Shown piece by piece: positions 22,789 to 33,593 of a DNA stretch of 64,000 nucleotides. The first letter of the stretch is position 1. The number at the start of each line of letters is the position of its first letter. The DNA is from Prostheceraeus crozeri (lineage: Eukaryota > Platyhelminthes > Polycladida > Euryleptidae): contig CAJQUW010010317.1 in the NCBI GenBank assembly GCA_907163375.1, positions 67,001 through 131,000 on the forward strand. The letters run 5' to 3'. Both the position numbers and the translations under genes were made by a program. The notes beneath the pieces are model-generated. The model saw only the letters and a program-made list of their open reading frames with translations, did not search any database and was not told the origin of the DNA.

Positions 22789-23058
22789 GTGCGCTTAATT
22801 AACGAGTACGGTTGTCAATCGGTCAAAAACCTTAAAAATAATGAAAAGGAAAAATCATGCTCTTGTAATATTTGTAATGATTTTAAGTGCCGAGACCGAT
22901 TTGTCGTTTATCAATATACTTGTGATGTATGCGGAGAATTTTATATAGGAAAAACTGCCCGCAGGTTGAAAACTAGGCACCAAGAGCATAAGATGGCCAT
23001 TGATTGTAAAAACAATAGCAGTGCTCTTTGTAACTTGCGAGATAGATGTGGAGGATAG
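22789..23058 (+). pseudogene. Penelope-like element fragment: GIY-YIG endonuclease domain
   Basis: An 89-residue open stretch (first codon GTG, so not a real start). It carries a cysteine cluster CSCNICNDFKC, then VVYQYTCDVCGEFYIGKTAR, a GIY-YIG core with the Y-x9-12-YIG pattern, followed by RLKTRHQEH with the conserved arginine and histidine. This is the C-terminal endonuclease of Penelope-like retroelements, which nicks DNA to prime reverse transcription at the target. The reverse transcriptase that should lie upstream is not recognisable. A TTTACAG just before the frame could be a splice acceptor. After HxMAIDCKN the frame diverges, so the copy is a 5'-truncated remnant. Confidence 0.75.
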
Positions 23059-23059
23059 G

Positions 23060-25335
23060 CGGCATCGATAACTTTCAGGTCGGTCTCCTTCGCAAGCTGC
23101 GCAAAACTCGAGACAACAATAGCAGAGGCCAAAGCAATAACACAGTTTAAACCGTAGATCAACAAGAAACACGAACTTCCAGACTACAATCTCTCTTCAC
23201 AATTCGATAATCATGAAAACCGTTAGCACACTTCTTAACATAACTCACATCTTCGAATAAATACTTCGCACAGTTGCATCCCGTCTGTTACCATCGACCG
23301 TTTGAAGGTGCTGGACGCCAAAGACCCGTCTGATTTTTCACTTTTTATTTTTAAGAAACTATATTATATTATTCAAGTATAAACAACAGCTGTGGTTGAT
23401 CATAATGCTTATTTAGAAGACAAAATAATGTGAACAGCCACTAAATATGTCTCACATCTGCTGTGCGGACATATCATCAAATTCCTTAATATGTGAAATT
23501 TGAATATCATATGCGACAAAGATAATCACATCAATCAATACGATCTTGGATTGTTTTTCATCTTCTATCTGCACTATCTATTCTAAATGTATGATAAAAT
23601 TGACGGCAACTGATTCATTCATGATGTCGATATCTAGCCAAATCACAGTGAAGCAAATAGTTTCAGGTTGAAGGCATTCATTCGTTTTATGTATATCATG
23701 CACGTTGGAAGTCTAAAGACAGAAAGCTGAAGACTACAGAAAGCGCTTGCAATTGTGGAATTAACCTTATATCAGATTCTGACACATCAACATGCCTGTG
23801 ATAGGTGACATCCATTAGTTTTGGAAAAACACAAAGTATGTACATGTAGCTGAAACTCGAATGTGTTCAAAGAGAGTCAATTACTTATTTTCGACCAAAG
23901 CCTTCATCAGCTGGAAACCAAGTGACTCTCTCTTGATGAAGGCATCCGTCGAATATTTGTGATACTCATTTCATACATTCTAAATTTGCGAAAATCTTTT
24001 AGTATTTTACAACTTGGTGACTGGTGTTTTAAATAATCTTGGAATGCCACTGGAATAAAACAAGGAAGTGGGCCCTATGTATTGTGATAAACTGAAAAAA
24101 TGTTAGTGTATGAGTTCTGCTTATTGCTGTGCAACATCTTCCGCGACAAAGAATTTTGCTATCATAATGTATCTGTAGCACGTAACAAATTTGCATTGGA
24201 AGATTTTCATTGTCGCAGACGTCAGTTAAACTCGCTGCCAATTATGCTTTCAAAATCTCATCAAGGAATTAAAACTATGATTCCATATTCTATGATTCTA
24301 TAGGCTAATCATTTAGATCTTGGAGAAATTTATCTTTAGTATACTAAAATTATTACATAATGTAACAGTTATTGTAATGCCACCTTGAAAATTAACAGCA
24401 AGGCTTGTAATGTGTAACTTCGCATGGAATCGTGCAATCATCTTTTGCTGAATAACGACTAACTCAGAATTTGAAGAATGAGGAACTGAAGAAGATGATT
24501 GCTTCTATGCTTGAAACGCATGACTAACGGGATGATTTAGTGATCTAAAGAAAATCTCAATGCCTGTCATAATGCTGTGATTATAAAAAAAGAAATATAA
24601 GCTTATGCTCGACATATGAAATTTGTATTATAATAATGTTATAATGTTACATGAAATATAAGATACATGCATTGAAAACAGCATTTGCAACTGATTGGCC
24701 ACAGAAAAATCTTGGATTTTTACGTCGTTGACTAAATCAGGGTTGGCAATTATGTATGGAAAAATTACTTTTACCAGAGCAGATGGAAAAGTTGGCAAAT
24801 GCCGGGAAAAACAGGTAAAAGCCGGAAATGGGAAATAATGGAAATATAAACTTAGGAAATTTGTATTTTCATCAATATTTATTGCTAGCCGTTATATTTC
24901 ACTTGGAACGGGTCCGTATGTCAGTAATGGCCGCTGTATCATCCAACTGAGACATCGTATCCAATATCCCGTTCACACAGCTTGACGACGGTTGTCAGCT
25001 CGTCACGGCCACTGCATGCAACCCCCAAAGAAGCAATCCATATCTGTGATTCAAACCTGGCGAAGACAGGGAATTCTTTACAAGTGACACTTACACACAC
25101 TGCCTGGCTAATCACTGAATTTGTGATTCGGCGAGTCTGACCGGAGAATGAGTCTGACAAATGCGTAGCTATTATAGTCCGGCAGCCAGAACGAGTTTCT
25201 GCAGGGAACGAGGCCGAAAGTGAGACTTTCACAGAATGATGTACACCCTATGCTTGCTACGAATCTGTACGTCTGCCGAGTTCTAGTGAGTTCCTTCTTG
25301 TCAGATAGGATCAAAGAAAAACATATGTAAATACA
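23060..25335. other. Gene-free stretch
   Basis: Possibly the 3' tail of the Penelope-like fragment up to about 23330. At 23885-23965 there is a pair of opposed TGATGAAGGC/GTCGAA motifs. The rest shows nothing I can name. A 97-codon minus-strand frame at 24939-25232 has no recognised motif. Confidence 0.4.
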
Positions 25336-25337
25336 AT

Positions 25338-25475
25338 GGGAGGCCGATTGCAGTTTTTGGCTAAAATGAAATTTTGTATGTTTTCTCTGATTAGACGAAA
25401 GGTACTGAGCCTAGGGTCATAATTTTTGGCATGGAATGTCATCATGTCATTTCCTATGATGTGCATGTGTTACTA
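25338..25475 (+). repeat. Outer left terminal inverted repeat
   Basis: Matches 30510-30649 in reverse, sharing GGCTAAAATGAAATTTTGTA, CCATGCCAAAAATTATGA-type sequence and the GACGAAAxGTACT block. It is interrupted at 25475 by the Tc1 copy. Confidence 0.85.
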
Positions 25476-26706
25476 CAGATTGTTTCATAAAAAATGGATC
25501 ACCCTTAAACATCGCCTTAACTTCAACTTTGTCTAACTCCGCCAAACTTTAACGAATTTCTCTGAAATTTGGAAGATATGTCAGTTGTGCTTACTAATAT
25601 CATTGTTGGAAATTTCAAGCATGAATATTGAGTTGTTTTCCTGTTATAGATAAAAAAAGTAGTAGACAATTTGATCTTCATTTAGCAATGTTACACAAAA
25701 TCATACCTCACTCTTATAAAATTACATTTGTTTTCTTTGTTATGTAATATGTTGTTCAACAAGCCAAAAGCTATCAAGCAAAACAAAAATAAAGAAAATC
25801 GGTCAATCAGAGCCAGTATAGCACCATTATTCATCAACAATAATGTAACTGCTACATGTGATTAACTGGACTTCATGTTCCATAGCTTTGTGACTTCGTT
25901 GCGGTGGTGTTGGCAGCACTCCTGATTGCTTTCAGCTAGAAATCTATCTCTTACCGGTTGAAAACAATACAAAGCACAAATGAACAATAACGAGATCGCA
26001 TTCACAAAAGGCAGAGTGTCAGCCTGGCTAGAACTAGTGTTTTCTTTGCGAGCTACAAGCAAGCGACTAAATGTCCCTTACACAAATGTGCATCGATGGC
26101 ATAATGATGATTTTCGACTCTGTCGTAAAGAGGGCTCTGGCCGTCCACGCAAAACATCCAAACGTAGAGACCGCCTAATTTTGAGATTTGTTAAAGTTGA
26201 TCCAAGTTTCTCGTTAACTGAGATGGCTGCACTAGACTCGTCTATTTCTAAGTCCACTATTCGTAGAAGACTTATTGAGTCGAATTTCAAGAGCTGTAAG
26301 AGGCCCTCTCAGATCGAATTATCAGATCAGCATACAAAAAGACGTCTCAGATGGGCAATGGCGAAATCAATGGGATCGGGTTGTCTGGTCTGATGAGGCA
26401 TCAGTCCGTATGAAGGATAGTGATGGTCGATTGAGATTATGGATGAAATCTGATCAGGAAATTCCGAGACATTTACATCGTCCCGGGTACAAGGTGGTGC
26501 GACTCTATTGATTTGGGCTGGCAATAAGGGTAGGGCCACAAAATATTAGCTTCTTCAGAACCGTTACTGTATCATAGCTTATCAGATTATATAAGGACAT
26601 TTAAATATATTAGGGACATGAAATAACATGAAAAATGCTTTCTGTATCATACTTATGTTTTATTTAGTCAAATTTTAGGATGATCCACTTTTTATGAAAC
26701 GGACTG
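25476..26706 (+). mobile_element. Tc1-type transposon, copy 2 (internally deleted)
   Basis: Same family as 12132-13787 but in opposite orientation. Termini CAGATTGTTTCATAAAAAATG and ATGAAACGGACTG, with TA on each side. At 1231 bp it lacks about 400 bp of the catalytic half. It lies in the left inverted repeat of the N-RAG-TP-like element, so it is younger than that insertion. Confidence 0.9.
25980..26511 (+). pseudogene. Tc1-type transposase, C-terminally deleted
   Basis: ATG 25980 gives the start MNNNEIAFTKGRVSAW and the same helix-turn-helix, WHNDDFRLC and GRPRKTSKRR blocks as copy 1. A small deletion at about 26359 shifts the frame, after which WDRVVWSDEAS (first catalytic D) is read to 26511. 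The second D and the E are lost in a larger deletion near 26521. It cannot encode active enzyme and could only move in trans. Confidence 0.85.
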
Positions 26707-26837
26707 TATCATGCATCTGATCGGCAATGTATGTGAGAATGTGGTTCAATGTGGATGAAGTGGGCCAACATGTTGGTGTTTGCCGACATTAAAGAGACTC
26801 GCCAAATCTAAATGTGTTTAGCTTTATAAAAAGGGCA

Positions 26838-27172
26838 CGCCTCCATGGAACTAACATTCAGAAGAAAAAAATGCGACCCCTTAAGTGAATAAATATTCTA
26901 GAAGTACTTTACATGTGTAACACGGCTATATGTGTCACTGAAATCATAACCTAGCTTTTCCATAGATATATCGATTTTAAAAAATGTACTACTTACTACT
27001 ATTATTAAAAAGTAGTCAATCATAATTTTCTTTGATATTATGAAATATTGACATTTGTTAGTTGATTATTGAGCTAATAATGCAAAAAGCATGCTAAAAG
27101 TAGAGAAACAATACAATTGTGCGTCAATTCAAGGACAATTTCTGAAAAAATAGACTAATCATTTCTGCAGAT
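26838..27172 (+). repeat. Inner left terminal inverted repeat (about 335 bp)
   Basis: Nearly identical to 30188-30502 in reverse, from CATGGAACTAACATTCAG to AATAGACTAATCATTTC. Such identity means recent insertion or homogenisation between arms. Confidence 0.9.
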
Positions 27173-27785
27173 AAGATTATTAAGTAAGCTATTGATTCTT
27201 TATTTCGTGACTCCTAAAGGTTAGCGTAACGCGTACAGACGCGCGTAAGACTATGAACTAAGCTTTATAAATACTTATTTGTAAATGTATAATCGTCACA
27301 GGGTCGATGTTAGATACTGGAAACATTTAGGCCTACTATGTCATTGAGAAAATGATGGCTTTACATTTAACTTATCTTGTAAAAATTAGTAAGTAGTAAA
27401 AGTTGATAGGCCAATTAGTCAAGAGTCGTTGAGATAGAATTTATCAGTTTGATATTATACATGTATGATGAAGTAGCCTAAAACTGATTTAATCAAAAAC
27501 TCTGCAACGTATACATGTAGATTTAGTCTACATGCAAAATGAAACATTGCAATGCATCTTTGATATCTACGGTAGTACACTTGTCGAAAATCAAAGTAAC
27601 AACAGCATATTACCATGTTCATCACTGAAAATGTTGTACAGTAGATGTCTATGGTTTATTTAGTGACGTTTGAATTGAATTGAATTTCATAGCTCTATGA
27701 TGTTTTTCACAACGAAAGAATTTGAATTTGTCGATTGATTTAAGAAGTTTCAATCATTTATTTTTGAAATCTTGTCATCAACATC
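27173..27785. other. Left interior of the long-TIR transposon, no frame
   Basis: AT-rich sequence between the repeat and the transposase start; presumably the promoter region. No distinct box is recognised. Confidence 0.4.
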
Positions 27786-28446
27786 ATGGCTGCAGCAGCA
27801 GGACATAATGTGCGAGCATTGAATCATTCCGAAAATCGAACGAAAGTCTGTATTGTGTGCATGGACAAGGAAAACTACAATATCACAGATAGTTGTTGAT
27901 CGAATACGAGCATATTTCATTGAAAATTACGATTCAAACGACGACTGTTGTCCATCTGCAATTTGTGCGAAGTGCCGATCATATCTACTCAACATTTCGA
28001 CGGGGGCAAAATCTATCGACATCTTACCAGAGGTATTCGACTTCAGCTTGATTCAACCACATGTTCGTGTCCTACGATCCATTCCTCATCCAATTTGTGA
28101 TTGTCGTATTTGTGAAACGGCTAGAGCCAAAGCTAAAACTGTAAATGTTCGTCACAAAGGCCGTCCCCGATCTTCGCTAAATGACACTGGTGATTTTCCG
28201 CGGTTTGAGAAATCTGTTGTCTAACTCTGTACTGCATGTAAAGGAATTATACGCCGTGGAATCTCTCATAAATGCAATGTATCCACTTTACGCTCGAACA
28301 TGATTGAATTGTGCAATTCTACTGATAGTCGCACCAAGGAAGTCATTGCTAGTAAGGTTGTCCGAGAAAAATGCGTCCAAATGAACACACGAAATATCTC
28401 TTTGAATACTCGTGGGTCTAATGATATGCGACGAAAGAAGTTTTGA
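27786..28446 (+). pseudogene. Transposase N-terminal zinc region, RAG1-N-like
   Basis: ATG 27786 opens MAAAAGHNVRALNHSENRTK followed by CIVC. After a frameshift between about 27853 and 27899 the second frame reads RIRAYFIENYDSNDD, then AICAKCRSYLL, and later ICDCRICETARAKAK and KGRPRSS. After an in-frame stop at 28222 it continues CTACKGIIRRGISHKC. The series CxxC, CxxC, CxCxxC-xx-AR has the spacing and flavour of the vertebrate RAG1 N-terminal zinc region (FCHxCW, CDICxTAR). That region also occurs in the molluscan N-RAG-TP transposon family. Expected role: zinc-dependent folding and DNA binding. The homology is my reading of motif order, not an alignment score. Confidence 0.55.
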
Positions 28447-29523
28447 TATCGATAAAACTTCTATTAAATTTGGAATCGATGGAGGTGGCGGTTTTTGAAA
28501 TTTTGCCTCAGTATATTTCAAGATGACACAAACGCAGATGTCAAGTTTTCTGACAAAAGTGTGAAAAAGATCATAATCGTAGCTATTGTTCCTGATGTAA
28601 AGGAGACGTATCAGAACATAAAGCAAATGCTCGAGCTGCTGAATACTGAGAAATTGGAAATTGGATACACATTCGCTGTTGATTTGAAATTGGGAAACAT
28701 AATTTCCGGAATACAGGCACACGGTTCATCTCATCCCTGCCTGTGGTGTGAATGTCCTAAGTCCGAATTCTCAAGCCGATCTTCTAAAAGACACCCTGTA
28801 CGCTCTTTGGGTTCAGTTCGAGAAGCTGCTATTCCGTTTAACTCTCAGCGTGAAATTTCAAGAAGGGTTGCAGCTAAAGATTTCAAGAACTGTGTTCACG
28901 AGCCTCTAATCAACGGCAATAATTCTGACATTTTTATTAATCACGTACCTCCCCCAGAGCTACATCTTCTACTTCGTTTGACGAACAAATTGTTCAGTGA
29001 GTTGGAAAAATTCTCCTCTAAGTCGAATTCCATTTCTATGGAGTTCTATGAAAAAGTAGGAATCACACGCCCACAACTGCATTCGGGCGAGTTTAATGGC
29101 AACATGTGTCGACGTCTCTTGAAACAATTGGACTTGTTGCAGTCACTTCTGGAACACGGTGAAGAGTATGACGCAATACCGTTTGTATTTTGCCTGAAGA
29201 AGTTCAACGAAGTTTGCATTTCATGTTTCGGCTCTTTAACGCTCTATGGCAATTTCGAGGAAAGAATTCGAGATTGTGAAAACTCATACATGCGTCTGAA
29301 AATCAGTGTAACAACTGCAGCTCATGTAGTTTTCAATCATGTTGTGCAGTTTTGCAAATATCATAAATTGCCCTTGGGATATTTTAGTGAACAGGCATCA
29401 GAATCAGTGCATCGAGACTTCTTATGTCTATGGGAGTCATCAAGAAAAGTGGATCCAAAGCATTCGAAGCACGATGGGAATCTTCTTGATACGGTGATCA
29501 GGTACAATGGACGTCATTTATAA
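28439..29523 (+). pseudogene. Transposase catalytic region of the long-TIR element
   Basis: The region begins with FGIDGGGGF (28469-28495, one frame) and continues after a one-base shift in a T run as LKFCLSIF. The long frame to 29523 contains GYTFAVDLKLGNIISGIQ and HPCLWCEC (about residues 59-86), PPPELHLLLRLTNKLF, GEFNGNMCRRLL, AAHVVFNHVVQFC, LGYFSEQASESVHRDF and the end VIRYNGRHL. I have seen this order (ELHLLLGxxN, SEQxxExxH) in many uncharacterised invertebrate transposon proteins. The aspartates in IDGG and VDLK and the glutamate in SEQASE are candidate DDE residues by inference. The C-terminal 343 codons are uninterrupted. Confidence 0.6.
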
Positions 29524-30187
29524 GAATAAATTCATCATCATCATAATTTCAGATGTTGACTTTTTACTAATACAATGACGCTGGAATACATTAACTGTTT
29601 TTAATTTATAAGAAATCGTGATATTATCTTTTAGATGGTATCAAGCCAGAAATCTTACCACTCATGATAATAATGAAGCTAAAGCGTTAATGATAGAATG
29701 ATATCTTTGAACTAGAGCATAAATGATATAAAACATAATTATCGCGAAACTCGTTTGATAACAATTCAATTCAATGTGCATGTATAAAACAAAAGAATTC
29801 AAGATAGATAGTAGGTACCGGTACCTAGCTATAAGGCACATATTCATTTAAAAGTATCAATGCTAGTTAAGCTACTATTTGGCATCTTACCAATTACAAA
29901 ATATTTACATTGAAGCTTAATAAACATAAAAGAATCAAAACTTTGTGTGTACATCATACATACAATCGTAGCATTATAGATCAATAATTTTTGAATCGCT
30001 AGTAGGCCTATCGATGAATGTCTACTAAATTTTCATAAAACAAGTTAAGTGTAAATCATTACAAAAATGAAAAAAATGGCATATGTCTGATGCTGCTTAT
30101 TCAAATTAATAAATCAATATGAAAGTAGTAAGAATGATGCGAGTATAGAACTTAACATCAATACTTGATAATCATATCTATAGAAAT
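29524..30187. other. Right interior of the long-TIR transposon, no frame
   Basis: AT-rich, with no recognised feature. Confidence 0.4.
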
Positions 30188-30649
30188 GATTAGTCTATTT
30201 TTCAGAAATTGTCCTTGAATTGACGCACAATTGTATTGTTTCTCTACTTTTAGCATGCTTTTTGCATTATTAGCTCAATAATCAACTAACAAATGTCAAT
30301 ATTTCATAATATCAAAGAAAATTATGATTGACTACTTTTTAATAATAGTAGTAAGTAGTACATTTTTTAAAATCGATATATCTATGGAAAAGCTAGGTTA
30401 TGATTTCAGTGACACATATAGCCGTGTTACACATGTAAAGTACTTCTAGAATATTTATTCACTTAAGGGGTCGCATTTTTTTCTTCTGAATGTTAGTTCC
30501 GTGGAGCCGTGAGGGGTACATGCACATGAAAGGAAATGACCTGAAGACATTCCATGCCAAAAATTATGACTCTGGGCTTAGTACTTTTCGTTTAATCAGA
30601 GGAAACATACAAAATTTCATTTTAGCCAAAAACTGCAATCTGCTTCCCA
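30188..30649 (-). repeat. Right terminal inverted repeat (about 460 bp)
   Basis: Reverse copy of 26838-27172 joined to 25338-25473. This arm is uninterrupted. Confidence 0.9.
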
Positions 30650-30672
30650 CCGACAGCTCGTGTGCTCTCTAA

Positions 30673-30869
30673 GGCCTCAGCCACACTGAAAGCTAAGCAA
30701 ACACGAGCGTCCCGAGCGTCTCGAGCAAACGTATGTCCGTAAGGTATTGATCGCTCTGGTTTGCCTTGCTCGCAGTGTGGCAGTCTATGACTGCTGATGA
30801 TGACTTTATATTTGCTGCAAAACGCTTTGCTCGGAAACGCTTGGAAAAGCTCGCAGTGTGGCTGAGGCC
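30673..30869. mobile_element. 197-bp MITE, PIF/Harbinger-like
   Basis: Perfect 16-bp terminal repeats GGCCTCAGCCACACTG / CAGTGTGGCTGAGGCC, flanked by TAA (30670-30672, 30870-30872), the 3-bp target of PIF/Harbinger elements. The interior has inverted CGAGCG/CGCTC words and no frame. Confidence 0.9.
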
Positions 30870-30872
30870 TAA

Positions 30873-31690
30873 CACAACTTTCCTTACGAATTACGATAAA
30901 TTACGAAAAACTGAGCACCAGACGTTTCATCATGTGTCAAAGACAATTTCAAAGATTGCCGACGATCCTGAGAGAAAGGATGCCACAGGGTTCGAATGAG
31001 ACGATATCAAAACTTAGAAATTCCAAAATTGAGAAAGGTCCTCTCTGGTGTTTTAAAATCAGCTACAGTCTTTCACTTCAACAGTGCAATGTAACTTTCA
31101 TTCCGAATTCCGCTCTTAATGATTTATTTCAGCGGCATATAGAGCTTTAATTCAAAGTAGAATTTCTAAGTTGTTTCAAGGAGAATTTTACTATGTACAC
31201 AGAATTCAGTATTTCCCATTGCAAAAATTGCCTTGTAGGCTATTACGGAAACTCCATCGCCATGTCAAGTTTTTTGAAATTTTATGAAGCACTTGGAATG
31301 GTTGTTTTTATAAGACATTCACATTAATGTGGTACAGATAGAAAGAGCGGAGTAAGTGTCTACCGACTGATTTTAGAATGCGATTTAGTACCGGCTTATT
31401 TTCCAATCATACTGGAGAAATAAGAACCGTGGGAACACATCTTGCGAAAAATTGGTACTTTATCAGGGAATCTGGGAAGTTCGCCGGCGATAGTTTACGA
31501 CTTTGCTCTACGTCGCCTTTTGATCTTGCTTCTTGCTTTCTCTAGTAATCCTTGTTATCCGTCTCTATTACCGAGACTCTAATTTCTCCCTCGCCTCCTT
31601 ACCAAGTCCCATATCTTATATGTATTTTAATTAGCATTTTATGTATATATATTGAGTATGAAATGTATTTTCACATGAAGCTAGCATAAA
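30873..31690. other. Gene-free stretch
   Basis: No recognisable coding or repeat structure. Confidence 0.4.
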
Positions 31691-31701
31691 GACATTGCTA
31701 G

Positions 31702-32150
31702 ATGGGTGGAGATATTGGGCATGATAATCGCAGACCAGCAGACATTCTTCTGCCATCATGGGATCCTGAAGGTACGGCTGCTTTGGATCTAACTATTGTG
31801 CATCTGCTGAGCCCAAAATCACTTTTAGCGGCGACCGTGGACGAGGGATCTGTGACTGTCAATGACGCGCAGAGGAAGTTCAGAGAGAGTATGGCCAAGT
31901 GTGAAGAACTCGGTTGGCATTGCGGTGGGCGTTTGCGGTGGGGAGGGGCAAAATTGCTTGCAACACCTTTCGACGTATCTGCTTGTCCCTATAAAACCTT
32001 TCTTCACGGGACCGAGTGGACAAGGGAATCTTCGGCCGCCTGAGTCTCTCTGTCTCCATCGGTCGAATGCTCGAGCTCTTTTGTTAAGTGCCGAGTCAGC
32101 CGTGGGTGATGCGGAGCTTTGCTCCTCAGGCTTTCCTGCAACACTATAAC
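31702..32150 (+). pseudogene. LINE-type C-terminal restriction-like endonuclease fragment
   Basis: The 113-codon frame at 31702 reads NRRPADILLPSWD, then AALDLTIVHLLSP, later NDAQRKFRESMAKCEELGW. An overlapping frame contributes SNARALLL near 32070. The pair RPADxLxPxW ... ALDLTI with NDAKCxELGWxC and ANARALL is a conserved segment found after the reverse transcriptase in some metazoan non-LTR elements. It is reminiscent of the PD-(D/E)XK endonuclease of early-branching LINEs. At least one frameshift after HCGG. The reverse transcriptase itself is absent. Confidence 0.45.
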
Positions 32151-33490
32151 CTCTAAGTATTCTAAATATTTCTAGGTATAACTTCTAAGTATTTTTCCTT
32201 AATGTATGTGTTACTGGAGTCAAAAAGAAAAAACATTGCTACTTTCTGCTAATTAGTTACTACAATATCCACTAAAATCAGCTCAGATCAGTAAATAAAC
32301 ATACAGTATATCAATTGGTTACAGAAACTTATTTCCCACCTGCAGCTGTGGATTTTAGACGCATGCATTTATAAGAAATAAAGGCCGAGTAACACATCTT
32401 GCGATAGTTTTATCACGAAAATGAGTAAAAGATAAATTTAGCCACAAAATCGCTAATTCACAATAATCATTTATGTTAGCAAGCGACGTTCACACAAGGA
32501 ATGTCCTCGGTTTGATCAAAATGCTGATTTTTCCAAAATTGATTCATTTGCGAGTGAATTAAGCCGCTAGTTTTGATTCAGATTAAATCATGGCAACAAA
32601 TTACAAGACCGAATGCCGGTCAGCTTGTTATGATACCGCTTTGGTTATGATACCGCCATCGGTTGCCGAAATAGTAACGTGTTCCAAGTTTTTAGTATTA
32701 CACTGTGCTTAAAGCCCCTGACCTCTCCGGTGTCGCCGCCTATACCTCAAAATTATTATCACATTGTGCAGAACAAACAATAGCCTGCTTCCACAGTCTT
32801 TCTTTACTGACTTTAGTTACGCAACCAGATTCGACGCAAGTATTGGGTTAGGGTCTCTGCAGTTTCTCCACTGTTGATGACTACACCGACATTTTTTTGT
32901 GAGGAACCAGCGCGACGTACTTTAGACGATCAGATGTTGAGATGTCATTGATGAGGTCACAGCTGACTCAAGCATCAAATTGGACATAAATACTCATTTT
33001 TTGCACATCCCTTCTACAGGGAATTCCGGCTCAGTGACGCAGCGACTTTCATGCATTCTCATCGGTTGCTCTATTAGCAGGACATTTTGAATATTCTCTA
33101 TTCAACGGTGTTGATTCTTGCAGTTCAATTGGCCTCATTGTTAATGTCTAACTTTTCTTTATAATTCGCCTAAACCATCACAGTAAATATGCTTGCTATC
33201 AGATAACATAAATTATGCGCATCTGAGTTATCCATTCTGGCCAATACTGTATGCCCGGTTCTCATGGATAAGTGCCAGTGGCATGGTGTGCTCTCAGACC
33301 ATAGGCCTTCGCTCGGCATTGGAATACTATTTCAATACCAGACATTTTTTATGCTACAACAGTGATTTTCATAAAAGATTAATTTTCAATAACAATTTCC
33401 CGAACATTTTTTAAGGCCAAGTTTCCAAGTTTTTTTTCGATACCGTGCTTCGACAAGAATTGCGTACAATTTCATTGCAAAAATTGGACA
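32151..33490. other. Gene-free stretch
   Basis: One short duplicated phrase, TTATGATACCGC, occurs at about 32627 and 32645. No gene recognised. Confidence 0.4.
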
Positions 33491-33492
33491 AG

Positions 33493-33504
33493 GCAAAGCA
33501 TTAT
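33493..33504. repeat. Target-site duplication, left
   Basis: GCAAAGCATTAT, identical to 33978-33989. Confidence 0.85.
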
Positions 33505-33527
33505 TTATCAAATCTCAACAGATGTAA

Positions 33528-33573
33528 CCACCACGAGACATGTTTCGGCCTGTTGGGCCTCATCAGTCGTGGG
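33528..33573 (-). ncRNA. Hammerhead ribozyme, minus-strand copy
   Basis: All core bases (CTGATGA, GAAA), perfect stem II GGCC/GGCC and stem I CCACGA/TCGTGG are present, with cleavage base C at 33537. Identical in core to 11500-11550. Confidence 0.88.
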
Positions 33574-33593
33574 TAGGTTTGAACCAGGTTTGA

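Larger units (their letters stand above)
25338..30649 (+). mobile_element. Transposon with very long terminal inverted repeats and RAG1-N-like transposase (N-RAG-TP-like)
   Basis: The outermost matching ends are GGGAGGCCGATTGCAG at 25338 and its inverse CTGCAATCTGCTTCCC ending near 30649. The arms are collinear inverted copies: 25338-25473 with 30510-30649, and 26838-27172 with 30188-30502. The inner segment of about 330 bp is nearly identical between arms. The left arm holds a Tc1 copy and about 125 bp (26707-26835) absent from the right. The central part holds a plus-strand transposase remnant (27786-29523). No target duplication is evident, so the superfamily stays open (a Chapaev/CMC relative is one possibility). 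Confidence 0.8.

Noticed and set aside
24939-25232. 97-codon minus-strand frame, considered as a host exon
   Set aside because: No recognised domain and no convincing splice sites at both ends.
28288-28722. 144-codon minus-strand frame
   Set aside because: Antisense to the long-TIR transposase, whose conserved motifs are on the plus strand.
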